5,211 nucleotides of DNA from contig JAEZGP010000656.1 in NCBI GenBank assembly GCA_023437285.1, positions 1-5,211 on the forward strand. The letters are read 5' to 3'. The notes beneath the pieces were generated by a model, which searched no databases, was not told the origin of the DNA, and worked only from the letters and a program-made list of their open reading frames with translations. Shown one piece after another: positions 1 to 5,211 of the stretch. Every line of letters starts with the position of its first letter. Within the stretch, counting starts at the first letter, position 1. The stretch is from Actinomycetes bacterium (lineage in GTDB: Bacteria > Actinomycetota > Actinomycetes > Mycobacteriales > Micromonosporaceae). A program made the translations under genes and the position numbers.

Positions 1-1385
1 TGCCCGACGGTCATCATGGGATCGAGGGAGGCGAACGGGTCCTGGAAGACCATCTGCATGTCGCGGCGGCGTACGCGCAGCTCGCCGCGGCGCAGGGAGG
101 CCAGGTCGTCGCCGAGGAAGTCGACCGATCCGCTGGTCGGTTCGATCAGGCGCAGCGCGAGTCGGCCCACCGTCGACTTGCCCGACCCGCTCTCGCCCAC
201 CAGCCCGAGCGTGCGACCGGCGCCGAGGCTGAGATTGACCCCGTCCACGGCGTGCACGACCGCCCGGCCGAAGAAGCCGCGGCGGACGGCGAAGTGCTTC
301 GTAAGGTCCTTGATCTCCAGTACCGTCGCGGTGTCGGCCGGCGATGGCTCAGTACTGGCGCCGGCGGCTGCCGCGGCGGCATCCCCGATGCCGGTCAGCT
401 CGATCTCGCCGTGCCGCACGCAGCGGGTGCCCTGGTGGGTCGCCCCGACAATCGTCCACGGCGGGTTGGCGTCCCGGCACTGCTGCTCGGCGAAGGCACA
501 GCGGTTGGCGAACCGGCACCCGGTCGCGGCGAACGACGCCGCGTTCGGCACCTGTCCGGGGATGACGGGCAGGCGGACGCCCTTCGGCGTCGCCTCGGTG
601 CTCGAGGAGATCAGCGCCGAGGTGTACGGGTGCTGGGGCGAGTCGAACACCTCCCGGACCGTCCCCGTCTCGACCACCTGGCCGGCGTACATGACCGCGA
701 CCCGCTCGGCCATGGTGCCGATGACGCCGAGGTCGTGGGAGACCAGGATCAGGCCCATGCCCAGGGCGTCGCGCAGTTCGGCCAGCAGCTCGAGGATCTG
801 CAGCTGGACGGTGACGTCCAACGCGGTCGTTGGTTCGTCGGCGATGAGCAGCTGCGGGTCGCAGGCGATGGCCAGGGCGATCAGTGCCCGCTGGGCCATT
901 CCGCCGGACAGCTGATGGGGGAAGTTGCGGGCCCGTTGTGCCGGTGCCGGGATCTTGACCAGGTGGAGCAGCTCGATCGCGCGCTCGCGCGCCGCGCGGC
1001 GCGACAGGCCCAGGTGGTGACGCAGGCTCTCCTCGATCTGGTCGCCGATCGTGAAGGCCGGGTTGAGGCTGCTGAGCGGCTCCTGGAAGACCATGCCGAT
1101 GCGCCGTCCGCGGATGCGGCCCCACTGCTTGGGTCGGGCGCCGACGAGTTCCTGCCCGTCGAACATGATCGAGCCTTCGGTGACCCGGGCCCCGGCGGGC
1201 AGCAACCCCATGACCGCGAGGCACGAGATGCTCTTGCCCGACCCGCTCTCGCCGACGAGGCCGAGCGTCTCGCCGGCGCCGACCGTGAGGTCGACCCCCT
1301 CGACGAGCCGGGTCGGCTGCGCGTCGGGGCCGACGGCGACCGTGAGGCCGCGGACGGTCAGTAGCTCCGGGTTGCCGCTGGTCAT
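1..1385 (-). CDS. Fused double-ATPase subunit of a peptide/opine/nickel-type ABC importer (DppD-DppF fusion), 3' end outside window
   Basis: This cytoplasmic protein hydrolyses ATP to drive the importer. The frame is open from ATG 1385 to the window edge (461 codons seen). NBD1 shows Walker A GESGSGKS (Lys51), Q-loop Gln101, signature LSGGM (159-163), Walker B ending IADEP (Glu184) and H-loop His217. A C-terminal oligopeptide-transporter (oligo_HPY type) domain follows, with Cys290, Cys296, Cys303 and Cys322. After an Ala-rich linker near residue 340, NBD2 starts near 355, with Walker A Lys403 and Q-loop motif VFQDP (Gln448); the rest lies beyond the window. Two NBDs in one chain mean no separate DppF-type partner is needed, as in actinobacterial OppD and in GsiA. 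The start overlaps the stop of the upstream permease (ATGA), with a G-rich ribosome-binding stretch (GGGGGGA) 5 bases before the ATG. The transporter family is clear; the substrate is not. Confidence 0.95.
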   Translation of the reverse strand, partial: MTSGNPELLTVRGLTVAVGPDAQPTRLVEGVDLTVGAGETLGLVGESGSGKSISCLAVMGLLPAGARVTEGSIMFDGQELVGARPKQWGRIRGRRIGMVFQEPLSSLNPAFTIGDQIEESLRHHLGLSRRAARERAIELLHLVKIPAPAQRARNFPHQLSGGMAQRALIALAIACDPQLLIADEPTTALDVTVQLQILELLAELRDALGMGLILVSHDLGVIGTMAERVAVMYAGQVVETGTVREVFDSPQHPYTSALISSSTEATPKGVRLPVIPGQVPNAASFAATGCRFANRCAFAEQQCRDANPPWTIVGATHQGTRCVRHGEIELTGIGDAAAAAAGASTEPSPADTATVLEIKDLTKHFAVRRGFFGRAVVHAVDGVNLSLGAGRTLGLVGESGSGKSTVGRLALRLIEPTSGSVDFLGDDLASLRRGELRVRRRDMQMVFQDPFASLDPMMTVG

Positions 1386-2284
1386 CGATGTCCCCCCGTC
1401 CGAGGGCCCACACCCACCAGGGAGCGGGCCAGTCCGTCGCCGAGCAGCTGGAACGCCAGCACCGTCACCGTGATGACGGCGCCGGGAATGAAGATGAGCC
1501 ACGGCGCCTGGGTGATCACGGCGAACGCCCGCTGCAGCAGCAGGCCCCAACTGACGTCGGGCAACTGGGTGCTCAGCCCGAGGTAGCTCATCGAGCCCTC
1601 GGCGACGATCGCGACGCCCAGCGTGATGAACACCTGGACCAGCACCGGAGCGGCGATGTTCGGGATGACGTGGCGCAGGATCGCCCGCAGCCGGGACACG
1701 CCGATCGCGCGGGCGGCCTCCATGAACACCTCTTCGCGGATCGAGAGGGCCTGGATGCGGCACAGGCGCGCGAAGATGGGCACGAAGATCACCGCCAGCG
1801 CGATCATCGCGTTGGTGAGGCCGGGGCCGAGCGCGCCGACGATCGCGAGCGCGAGCAGCAGCCCGGGAACGCTGAGGACGGCGTCGATGAAGGTCATGAT
1901 GGTCCGGTCGACGAGGCCGCCGAAGTAGCCGCTCACCACGCCGAGCGCGGCTCCCACGACCACGGCGATGCCGACGGCCTGGACGCAGGCGAGCAGCGAG
2001 GACTGCGACGCGTAGAGCATCCGGCTGAGCATGTCCCGGCCGAGTTCGTCGGTGCCGAGCCAATATTCGGCCGACGGCGTCTGCAGGATCGCCCGCACGT
2101 TCGTCTTCTCCGGGGCGTACGGGGCCAGCAGCGGCGCGGCCAGGGCCGCCCCAGCGAGGAGGACGAGGTAGACCATCGCGGCCACCGTGAGGGGCTGGCG
2201 CAGCAGCCGCCCGAGCACGGTGTCGCCACGCTGCCGCAGCGCCGGGTCGGCCTTCGCGGGTATGTCGACCTGTGGTGTCGTCAT
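1382..2284 (-). CDS. ABC importer inner-membrane permease, DppC/OppC type
   Basis: This 300-residue integral membrane protein is one half of the translocation pore, paired with the DppB-type subunit encoded just upstream. A short cytoplasmic N-terminus leads into a first membrane segment (about 33-55). The OppC N-terminal hallmark GTDELGRDMLSR (77-88) follows, then further hydrophobic segments near 98-120, 135-172, 208-230 and 263-283. The cytoplasmic EAA loop that contacts the ATPase begins EAARAIG at residue 189 and ends IPN near 209. Length is normal for the family. ATG 2284 was chosen because it overlaps the upstream stop as ATGA, has GAAGG 10 bases upstream, and starts just before the family homology. 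The same frame stays open further upstream, but that part is low-complexity Arg/His/Pro sequence antisense-like in character and lies inside dppB. The stop overlaps the ATPase start, again as ATGA, so translation is probably coupled. Confidence 0.95.
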   Translation of the reverse strand: MTTPQVDIPAKADPALRQRGDTVLGRLLRQPLTVAAMVYLVLLAGAALAAPLLAPYAPEKTNVRAILQTPSAEYWLGTDELGRDMLSRMLYASQSSLLACVQAVGIAVVVGAALGVVSGYFGGLVDRTIMTFIDAVLSVPGLLLALAIVGALGPGLTNAMIALAVIFVPIFARLCRIQALSIREEVFMEAARAIGVSRLRAILRHVIPNIAAPVLVQVFITLGVAIVAEGSMSYLGLSTQLPDVSWGLLLQRAFAVITQAPWLIFIPGAVITVTVLAFQLLGDGLARSLVGVGPRTGGHR

Positions 2285-3225
2285 GAGATGCGGACCTTCG
2301 GGTTGAGCGCGCTGTACGCGATGTCCACGAGCAGGTTGGCGACCAGGACGACCACGGCCGACACCAGGACGACGGCCTGGATGACCGGGAAGTCGCGGGT
2401 GAGGATGGCCTCGATGGCGTACTTGCCCAGGCCGGGCAGGCCGAAGATGGTCTCGACGATGACCGCGCCGGACAGCAGGTGCCCGAGGCGGATGCCGAGG
2501 ACGGTGATCGCCGGTGCCGAGGCGTTCTTCAGGATGTGCTTGCCGATGACCCGCCGGGCCGGCATGCCCTTGGCCCACGCGGTGCGGACGTAGGGCTGCT
2601 CGTTGGCCTGGAGGATGCCGGTGCGCAGCTGGCGGGCCAGCTCGGCGGCGGCGAAGACCCCGAGGGTCACCGACGGCATGATGATGTGGGTGGCCCACGC
2701 TCCGATCCCCTCGGATATCGGCACGTAGCCGGTGGCGGGCAGCAGACCCAGCTGCACCGCGAAGATGCCGACCAGGATCGTCGCCAGCCAGAAGTTGGGG
2801 ATCGCCAGCCCGATCGCGGTCGTCACCAGTCCGGCGCGGTCGATCAGCCGCCCCGAGAAGATGCCCTGGATCAGGCCCGTCGGCAGGCCGATGAGGAGTA
2901 CGACGATGAGCGTGCCCAGGGCGACGCTCGCGGTGATCGGCGCGCGCCGGACCACCTCCTCGGTGATGGCGCGACCGGTGACGGCCGACGAGCCGAGGTC
3001 GCCGGTGAAGATGCTGCCGATCCAGTCCAGGTAGCGGATGAAGAACGGGTCGTCGAGGCCGAGCCGCAGGCGCAGTTCGGCGAGCTGTTCGGCAGTGGCC
3101 GCCTCGCCCGCCATGGCCGCCGCCGGATCACCGGGCAGCAACGCTACGAGCGAGAACGCGCCCAGGGAGACGAGGAAGAGCAGCGGTAGGGCGGAGGCGG
3201 CACGCCGCAGTACCAGGGGGAGCAT
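2281..3225 (-). CDS. ABC importer inner-membrane permease, DppB/OppB type
   Basis: This 314-residue membrane protein is the first gene of the leftward operon and forms the pore with the DppC-type partner. It has the full DppB signature set: an N-terminal membrane segment (9-31) followed by LLPGDPA (29-35), GDLGSS (75-80), the LLPATGY stretch (161-167), a cytoplasmic coupling loop around RTAWAKGMPARRVIGKHIL (214-232), VETIFGLPGLG (257-267), RDFPVIQ (278-284) and a C-terminal DIAYSALNPKVR. The last motif normally ends DPRVR, so Asn-Pro-Lys is a small variation. ATG 3225 is chosen because MLPLVLRRA is a typical N-terminus and GAAGG (3231-3235) sits 5 bases upstream. The open frame runs on to 3552, but that extension would cross both promoters and the binding-protein start. 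The predicted transcription start lies about 30 bases upstream. Confidence 0.95.
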   Translation of the reverse strand: MLPLVLRRAASALPLLFLVSLGAFSLVALLPGDPAAAMAGEAATAEQLAELRLRLGLDDPFFIRYLDWIGSIFTGDLGSSAVTGRAITEEVVRRAPITASVALGTLIVVLLIGLPTGLIQGIFSGRLIDRAGLVTTAIGLAIPNFWLATILVGIFAVQLGLLPATGYVPISEGIGAWATHIIMPSVTLGVFAAAELARQLRTGILQANEQPYVRTAWAKGMPARRVIGKHILKNASAPAITVLGIRLGHLLSGAVIVETIFGLPGLGKYAIEAILTRDFPVIQAVVLVSAVVVLVANLLVDIAYSALNPKVRIS

Positions 3226-3230
3226 CGGCG

Positions 3231-3235
3231 CCTTC
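3231..3235 (-). promoter_or_regulatory. Ribosome binding site of the dppB-like gene
   Basis: GAAGG on the minus strand ends 5 bases before ATG 3225. It lies in a CCCCCGAAGG decamer that recurs in the leader of the divergent binding-protein gene (plus strand, 3444-3453). It supports the short start over the 109-codon upstream extension. Confidence 0.6.
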
Positions 3236-3262
3236 GGGGGGATCGGTCCGGCCGGGATTGGC

Positions 3263-3291
3263 AACCTACCAAGCGAGCGCTTGGTAGTCAA
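3263..3291 (-). promoter_or_regulatory. Leftward promoter of the permease/ATPase operon
   Basis: Read on the minus strand, TTGACT (-35, plus-strand positions 3286-3291) is followed by a 17-base spacer and TAGGTT (-10, 3263-3268). This is a near-consensus actinobacterial housekeeping-sigma promoter (TTGAC and TANNNT). It would start transcription near 3256, giving a leader of about 30 bases before ATG 3225. The spacer is almost entirely filled by a perfect palindrome, so a bound repressor would block RNA polymerase directly. The assignment is by eye; no start site is known. Confidence 0.75.
3266..3287. promoter_or_regulatory. Perfect palindromic operator (TetR-type) in the leftward promoter
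   Basis: The arms CTACCAAGCG and CGCTTGGTAG are exact reverse complements separated by AG, giving a 22-base dyad. It covers the whole -35/-10 spacer of the leftward promoter and reaches into both hexamers. Length, perfect symmetry and placement are typical of operators for dimeric TetR-family repressors in actinobacteria. That family assignment is inference, since no regulator gene lies in the window. Confidence 0.8.
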
Positions 3292-3349
3292 TGATGATCG
3301 CTCCAGGGCCGTTCTGGGGCACGACCTCCCCTTTTGCGGAGCGACTCCG

Positions 3350-3379
3350 TTGACGAAGCAAGCGCTTTGTTGGTAGCGT
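3350..3379 (+). promoter_or_regulatory. Rightward promoter of the binding-protein/dehydrogenase operon
   Basis: TTGACG (-35, 3350-3355), an 18-base spacer and TAGCGT (-10, 3374-3379) form a good actinobacterial housekeeping-type promoter. Transcription would begin near 3386, leaving a leader of about 80 bases before the coding start. The spacer contains the second copy of the operator. The -35 is immediately preceded by a small inverted repeat with arms CGGAG and CTCCG around CGA (3337-3349), whose meaning is unclear. Confidence 0.7.
3355..3376. promoter_or_regulatory. Second, imperfect copy of the operator in the rightward promoter
   Basis: Aligned without gaps to the leftward operator read in its own promoter direction, this site matches at 15 of 22 positions. 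It shares AAGCGCT, three variable bases, then TTGGTAG. The promoter-distal half, near the -35, is degenerate, while the half reaching into the -10 is kept. Placement relative to the hexamers is the same as in the leftward promoter to within one base, so the same regulator very likely binds both, probably more weakly here. Confidence 0.65.
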
Positions 3380-3388
3380 CCCCGGCAC

Positions 3389-3427
3389 GCTCGGCGCGTT
3401 CTGACCGTCCCACGGTGAGCGCCGGGC
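3389..3427 (+). other. Predicted stem-loop in the 5' leader of the binding-protein mRNA
   Basis: Positions 3389-3397 (GCTCGGCGC) pair with 3419-3427 (GCGCCGGGC) in a 9-bp stem with one G-U pair. Inside it, 3404-3408 (ACCGT) pairs with 3412-3416 (ACGGT) around a CCC loop. The structure begins about 3 bases after the predicted transcription start and ends 22 bases before the ribosome binding site. No U-rich tract follows, so it does not look like an intrinsic terminator. It could stabilise the transcript or tune translation. Confidence 0.5.
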
Positions 3428-3449
3428 CTTCTGTCCGCCTCGTCCCCCG

Positions 3450-3458
3450 AAGGTGGTG
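3450..3458 (+). promoter_or_regulatory. Ribosome binding site that decides a TTG start
   Basis: AAGGTGGTG matches the ideal anti-Shine-Dalgarno complement AAGGAGGTG at 8 of 9 positions and lies 6 bases before TTG 3465. The upstream in-frame GTG codons at 3453 and 3456 fall inside this motif and have no ribosome binding site of their own, so TTG 3465 is the best-supported start. Confidence 0.6.
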
Positions 3459-3464
3459 CTGGAT

Positions 3465-5111
3465 TTGAAAAGGCGCTCCATACTCGCACCTTTTGTCGCA
3501 TTGAGTTTATTGCCGGTTGCCGCGTGTAGCTCCTCGTCATCCACGACGACAACCAACGAACCGAATCCCGATGCCCGTGTGATCGGGTGTCCGCCCGCGG
3601 CCACTACGGTCACCGACCACGACCCGACGGCGATCCTCAAGTACGGGAGTGTGCCGGCCAGCTCGTTGGACCCCATCCGTCAGATGGAGGCCAACGAGAT
3701 CACGGTCCTGCAGACGATCTTTGACCCGCTGGTGAGGCTGAACGACAAGGACGAGCCGATTCCCGGGCTCGCCACGGAGTGGAAGACCATCGGCACGGAC
3801 ACGATGGAGTTCACGCTGCGCACCGGCGTGACGTTCCAGGACGGTACGCCGTTCGACGGTGAAGCGGTGAAGTTCAACATCGAGCGGGCCAAGACCAGCC
3901 CCGACTCGACCATCAAGGCCGATCTCGCGAACGTGAAGTCGGTCGAGGTGGTCGATGCCGACACGGTGCGGTTCAAGCTCGACCCGCCGAACCCGGCCGC
4001 GCTGCCGCTGATCCTGTCCGACCGTGCGGGCCTGATGGCCTCCCCGAAGGCCGTGGCGGCGGCGGGCAGCTCGCAGGCCTTCTCGGCGAAGCCGGTGGGC
4101 GCCGGACCGTACAAGATTGAGGGTCAGTGGTTCTCCCGCGAGCGCGTCAGCGTTCGCGCCTGGGACGGCTACTGGAACGCGGCCGAGCGCAAGCTGGGCG
4201 GCATCGACTTCATCGAGACGTCCACCGACGCCAGCCTGCCGGCCGTGCAGGCGGGCGACCTCGACATCCAGTACATCGACGACGGCAAGGTCGACGCGGC
4301 CTGCGCCGACAAGCGGCTGCGGGTCTACTCGACGCCGTCCAACGAGATCCGCGTCTTCATCATCAACCAGAGCATGCCGCCGTTCGACAACGTGAAGGTC
4401 CGCCAGGCGCTGTACCACGCGCTCGACCGCAAGGCGATCGCCGACGCGCTGACCGGCGGCAAGGCCGAGGCGGCCACCGGGTTCTTCCCGAAGGGCTCGA
4501 TCGCCTACTCGCCGGAGCTGGAGAACGCGTACCCCTACGACCCGGCGAAGGCCAAGCAGCTGCTGGCCGAGGCTGGGCACCCGAACGGGATCACCTTCAC
4601 CGCGGAGACCGGCACGTCGTTCTCCGCGTACATCACGATGGGCGAGTTGATCCAGGCGCAGTTCAAAGAGGCCGGGATCAACATGGAGCTGAAGCTCATC
4701 GATCCGGGGATGACGCTCCCGCGGCTCTACGGCAACGCCACCACCCCGCCGGCCATGGCGGCCTCACCGCTGGCGTTCCCGCCGGCGCGCGAGCCCTCGG
4801 CGCGGCTGCGGGACCGGTTCCTGCCCGAGGGGCGCTACAACCCCGCCAAGGTGGAGCTGGCCGGCATCCGCGACCTGATCGCGAAGGCCGACGCGGCCAC
4901 CGACGCGACCGAGCGGGCCGGTTACTTCCGGCAGGCTGCCAAGCTCGCCTCCGACGAGGCGGCAGCCGGTGTCCCGCTGTTCTTCGTCACCGGTCACACG
5001 GCCTTCGGTGCTCACGTCGGCGGCGTGACCCGCGGGTCCACCCGATCGAACATGATCTTCGACGGGCTCTACATCACGAAGGGCCGCGTGCCCGTGGACG
5101 GAGTGAGCTGA
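3465..5111 (+). CDS. Family-5 extracellular substrate-binding lipoprotein of an ABC importer
   Basis: This protein captures the substrate outside the cell and delivers it to the divergently encoded permeases. From TTG 3465 it has 548 residues. It opens with a KRR n-region, a hydrophobic core and the lipobox V-A-A-C (Cys21 lipidated), then a five-Ser, four-Thr tether. Family-5 (SBP_bac_5) features follow in order: TFQDGTPFDGEAVKF (from about 123), PVGAGPY (210-216), RQALYHALDRKAI (from 313), YDPAKAKQLLAEAG (about 353-366) and RYNP (457-460). Length fits the family. The stretch where relatives usually have a Trp/Pro-Asp-Pro motif, near 430-445, instead reads SPLAFPPAREP. Besides the lipid Cys it has only Cys42 and Cys280. 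GTG 3453 or 3456 would add four or three residues. The signal region is visibly less GC-rich than the rest and holds a TTA codon. Substrate unknown. Confidence 0.95.
   Translation: MKRRSILAPFVALSLLPVAACSSSSSTTTTNEPNPDARVIGCPPAATTVTDHDPTAILKYGSVPASSLDPIRQMEANEITVLQTIFDPLVRLNDKDEPIPGLATEWKTIGTDTMEFTLRTGVTFQDGTPFDGEAVKFNIERAKTSPDSTIKADLANVKSVEVVDADTVRFKLDPPNPAALPLILSDRAGLMASPKAVAAAGSSQAFSAKPVGAGPYKIEGQWFSRERVSVRAWDGYWNAAERKLGGIDFIETSTDASLPAVQAGDLDIQYIDDGKVDAACADKRLRVYSTPSNEIRVFIINQSMPPFDNVKVRQALYHALDRKAIADALTGGKAEAATGFFPKGSIAYSPELENAYPYDPAKAKQLLAEAGHPNGITFTAETGTSFSAYITMGELIQAQFKEAGINMELKLIDPGMTLPRLYGNATTPPAMAASPLAFPPAREPSARLRDRFLPEGRYNPAKVELAGIRDLIAKADAATDATERAGYFRQAAKLASDEAAAGVPLFFVTGHTAFGAHVGGVTRGSTRSNMIFDGLYITKGRVPVDGVS
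5100..5106 (+). promoter_or_regulatory. Ribosome binding site of the downstream dehydrogenase-like gene
   Basis: GGAGTGA lies inside the last codons of the binding-protein gene and ends 7 bases before ATG 5114. It supports co-translation of the two genes from one transcript. Confidence 0.55.
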
Positions 5112-5113
5112 CG

Positions 5114-5211
5114 ATGATCACACGTCCGGACGCCCCCGCTGACCTGCTCGTACCCGGCCTCCTGGTCGGCGGCGAGTGGCTGGCCAAGGGCAGCGGGGGT
5201 GAGCGCGAGCA
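5114..5211 (+). CDS. Probable NAD(P)-dependent aldehyde dehydrogenase, N-terminal fragment (runs off the window)
   Basis: Only 32 complete codons are present. After a short leader (MITRPDAPADLLVPG) the protein reads LLVGGEWLAKGSGGERE, closely resembling the N-terminal strand of aldehyde dehydrogenases, where a motif like LfIdGeWv..g.g introduces the first domain. Members oxidise an aldehyde to the acid with NAD(P)+ in the cytoplasm. The catalytic Cys and Glu and the cofactor-binding fold all lie beyond the window, so the call rests on a short motif. The ATG follows the binding-protein stop by two bases and has GGAGTGA upstream, so the two genes very probably share the rightward promoter. This links the transporter to catabolism of something that is, or becomes, an aldehyde. 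Another enzyme with a similar N-terminus cannot be excluded. Confidence 0.7.
   Translation, partial: MITRPDAPADLLVPGLLVGGEWLAKGSGGERE

Noticed and set aside
252..1364. 370-codon plus-strand ORF opposite the ATPase gene
   Set aside because: It is the in-register antisense reading of a gene with complete ABC-ATPase motifs. Its Arg/Asp/Gln-rich composition matches no family I recognise; such ORFs are common in high-GC DNA.
1388..2593. 401-codon plus-strand ORF opposite the permease genes
   Set aside because: It lacks any domain-like pattern, is rich in Asp/Glu/Arg/His, and lies opposite two clear membrane proteins. It is an antisense shadow.
3389..3427. Intrinsic terminator or attenuator
   Set aside because: The hairpin is strong but is followed by CTTCTGTCCG rather than a U tract, and it sits in a leader without a leader-peptide ORF I can support.
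3226..3552. 109-codon N-terminal extension of the DppB-like permease
   Set aside because: It would run through both promoters, both operators and into the divergent gene. The internal ATG at 3225 has a ribosome binding site and a normal DppB N-terminus.
3537..4580. 347-codon minus-strand ORF opposite the binding-protein gene
   Set aside because: Its composition is repetitive Arg/Leu/Val with no motif, opposite a well-supported lipoprotein gene. It is an antisense artefact.
4740..4800. Possible frameshift in the binding-protein gene at the unusual ligand-loop region
   Set aside because: Neither alternative frame gives family-like residues, and recognisable family sequence continues downstream in the same frame to a normal C-terminus.
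1..5211. CRISPR array, insertion sequence, tRNA or defence system
   Set aside because: I found no regularly spaced direct repeats, transposase motifs, tRNA-like folds or defence domains. The window is fully explained by a regulated ABC importer and its downstream enzyme.

Overview
The window comes from a high-GC Gram-positive bacterium, most likely an actinomycete. Evidence for this is the strong G/C bias at third codon positions, TANNNT-type -10 elements, a lipoprotein with a Ser/Thr-rich tether, and long spurious antisense ORFs. I cannot name the genus. All functional calls are by eye from translated motifs; no database search was run.

Layout. On the minus strand (3225 down to 1) lies a tightly coupled transport operon: a DppB/OppB-type permease, a DppC/OppC-type permease, and one long ATPase carrying two nucleotide-binding domains in a single chain, cut by the window edge inside the second domain. 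Both junctions are 4-bp ATGA stop/start overlaps. On the plus strand (3465 onward) lies the matching family-5 substrate-binding lipoprotein. Two bases after it begins a gene that looks like an aldehyde dehydrogenase, of which only the first 32 residues are in the window.

The 239-bp divergent gap (3226-3464) is the most informative part. It holds two back-to-back sigma70-type promoters, TTGACT-17-TAGGTT leftward and TTGACG-18-TAGCGT rightward. Each has a copy of the same palindromic operator filling its -35/-10 spacer. The leftward copy is a perfect inverted repeat with arms CTACCAAGCG and CGCTTGGTAG; the rightward copy is degenerate in one half. This is the usual picture of co-repression of both operons by one dimeric regulator, TetR-type by the look of the site, whose gene is not in the window. 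The rightward transcript also begins with a strong predicted hairpin.

Together the genes make a complete ABC importer (binding lipoprotein, two permeases, fused double ATPase) that is probably induced by its substrate and linked to aldehyde oxidation. That context suggests import of a catabolic substrate rather than general peptide uptake, but the substrate cannot be read from the sequence. I see no RNA gene, mobile element, CRISPR array or other clearly new system.
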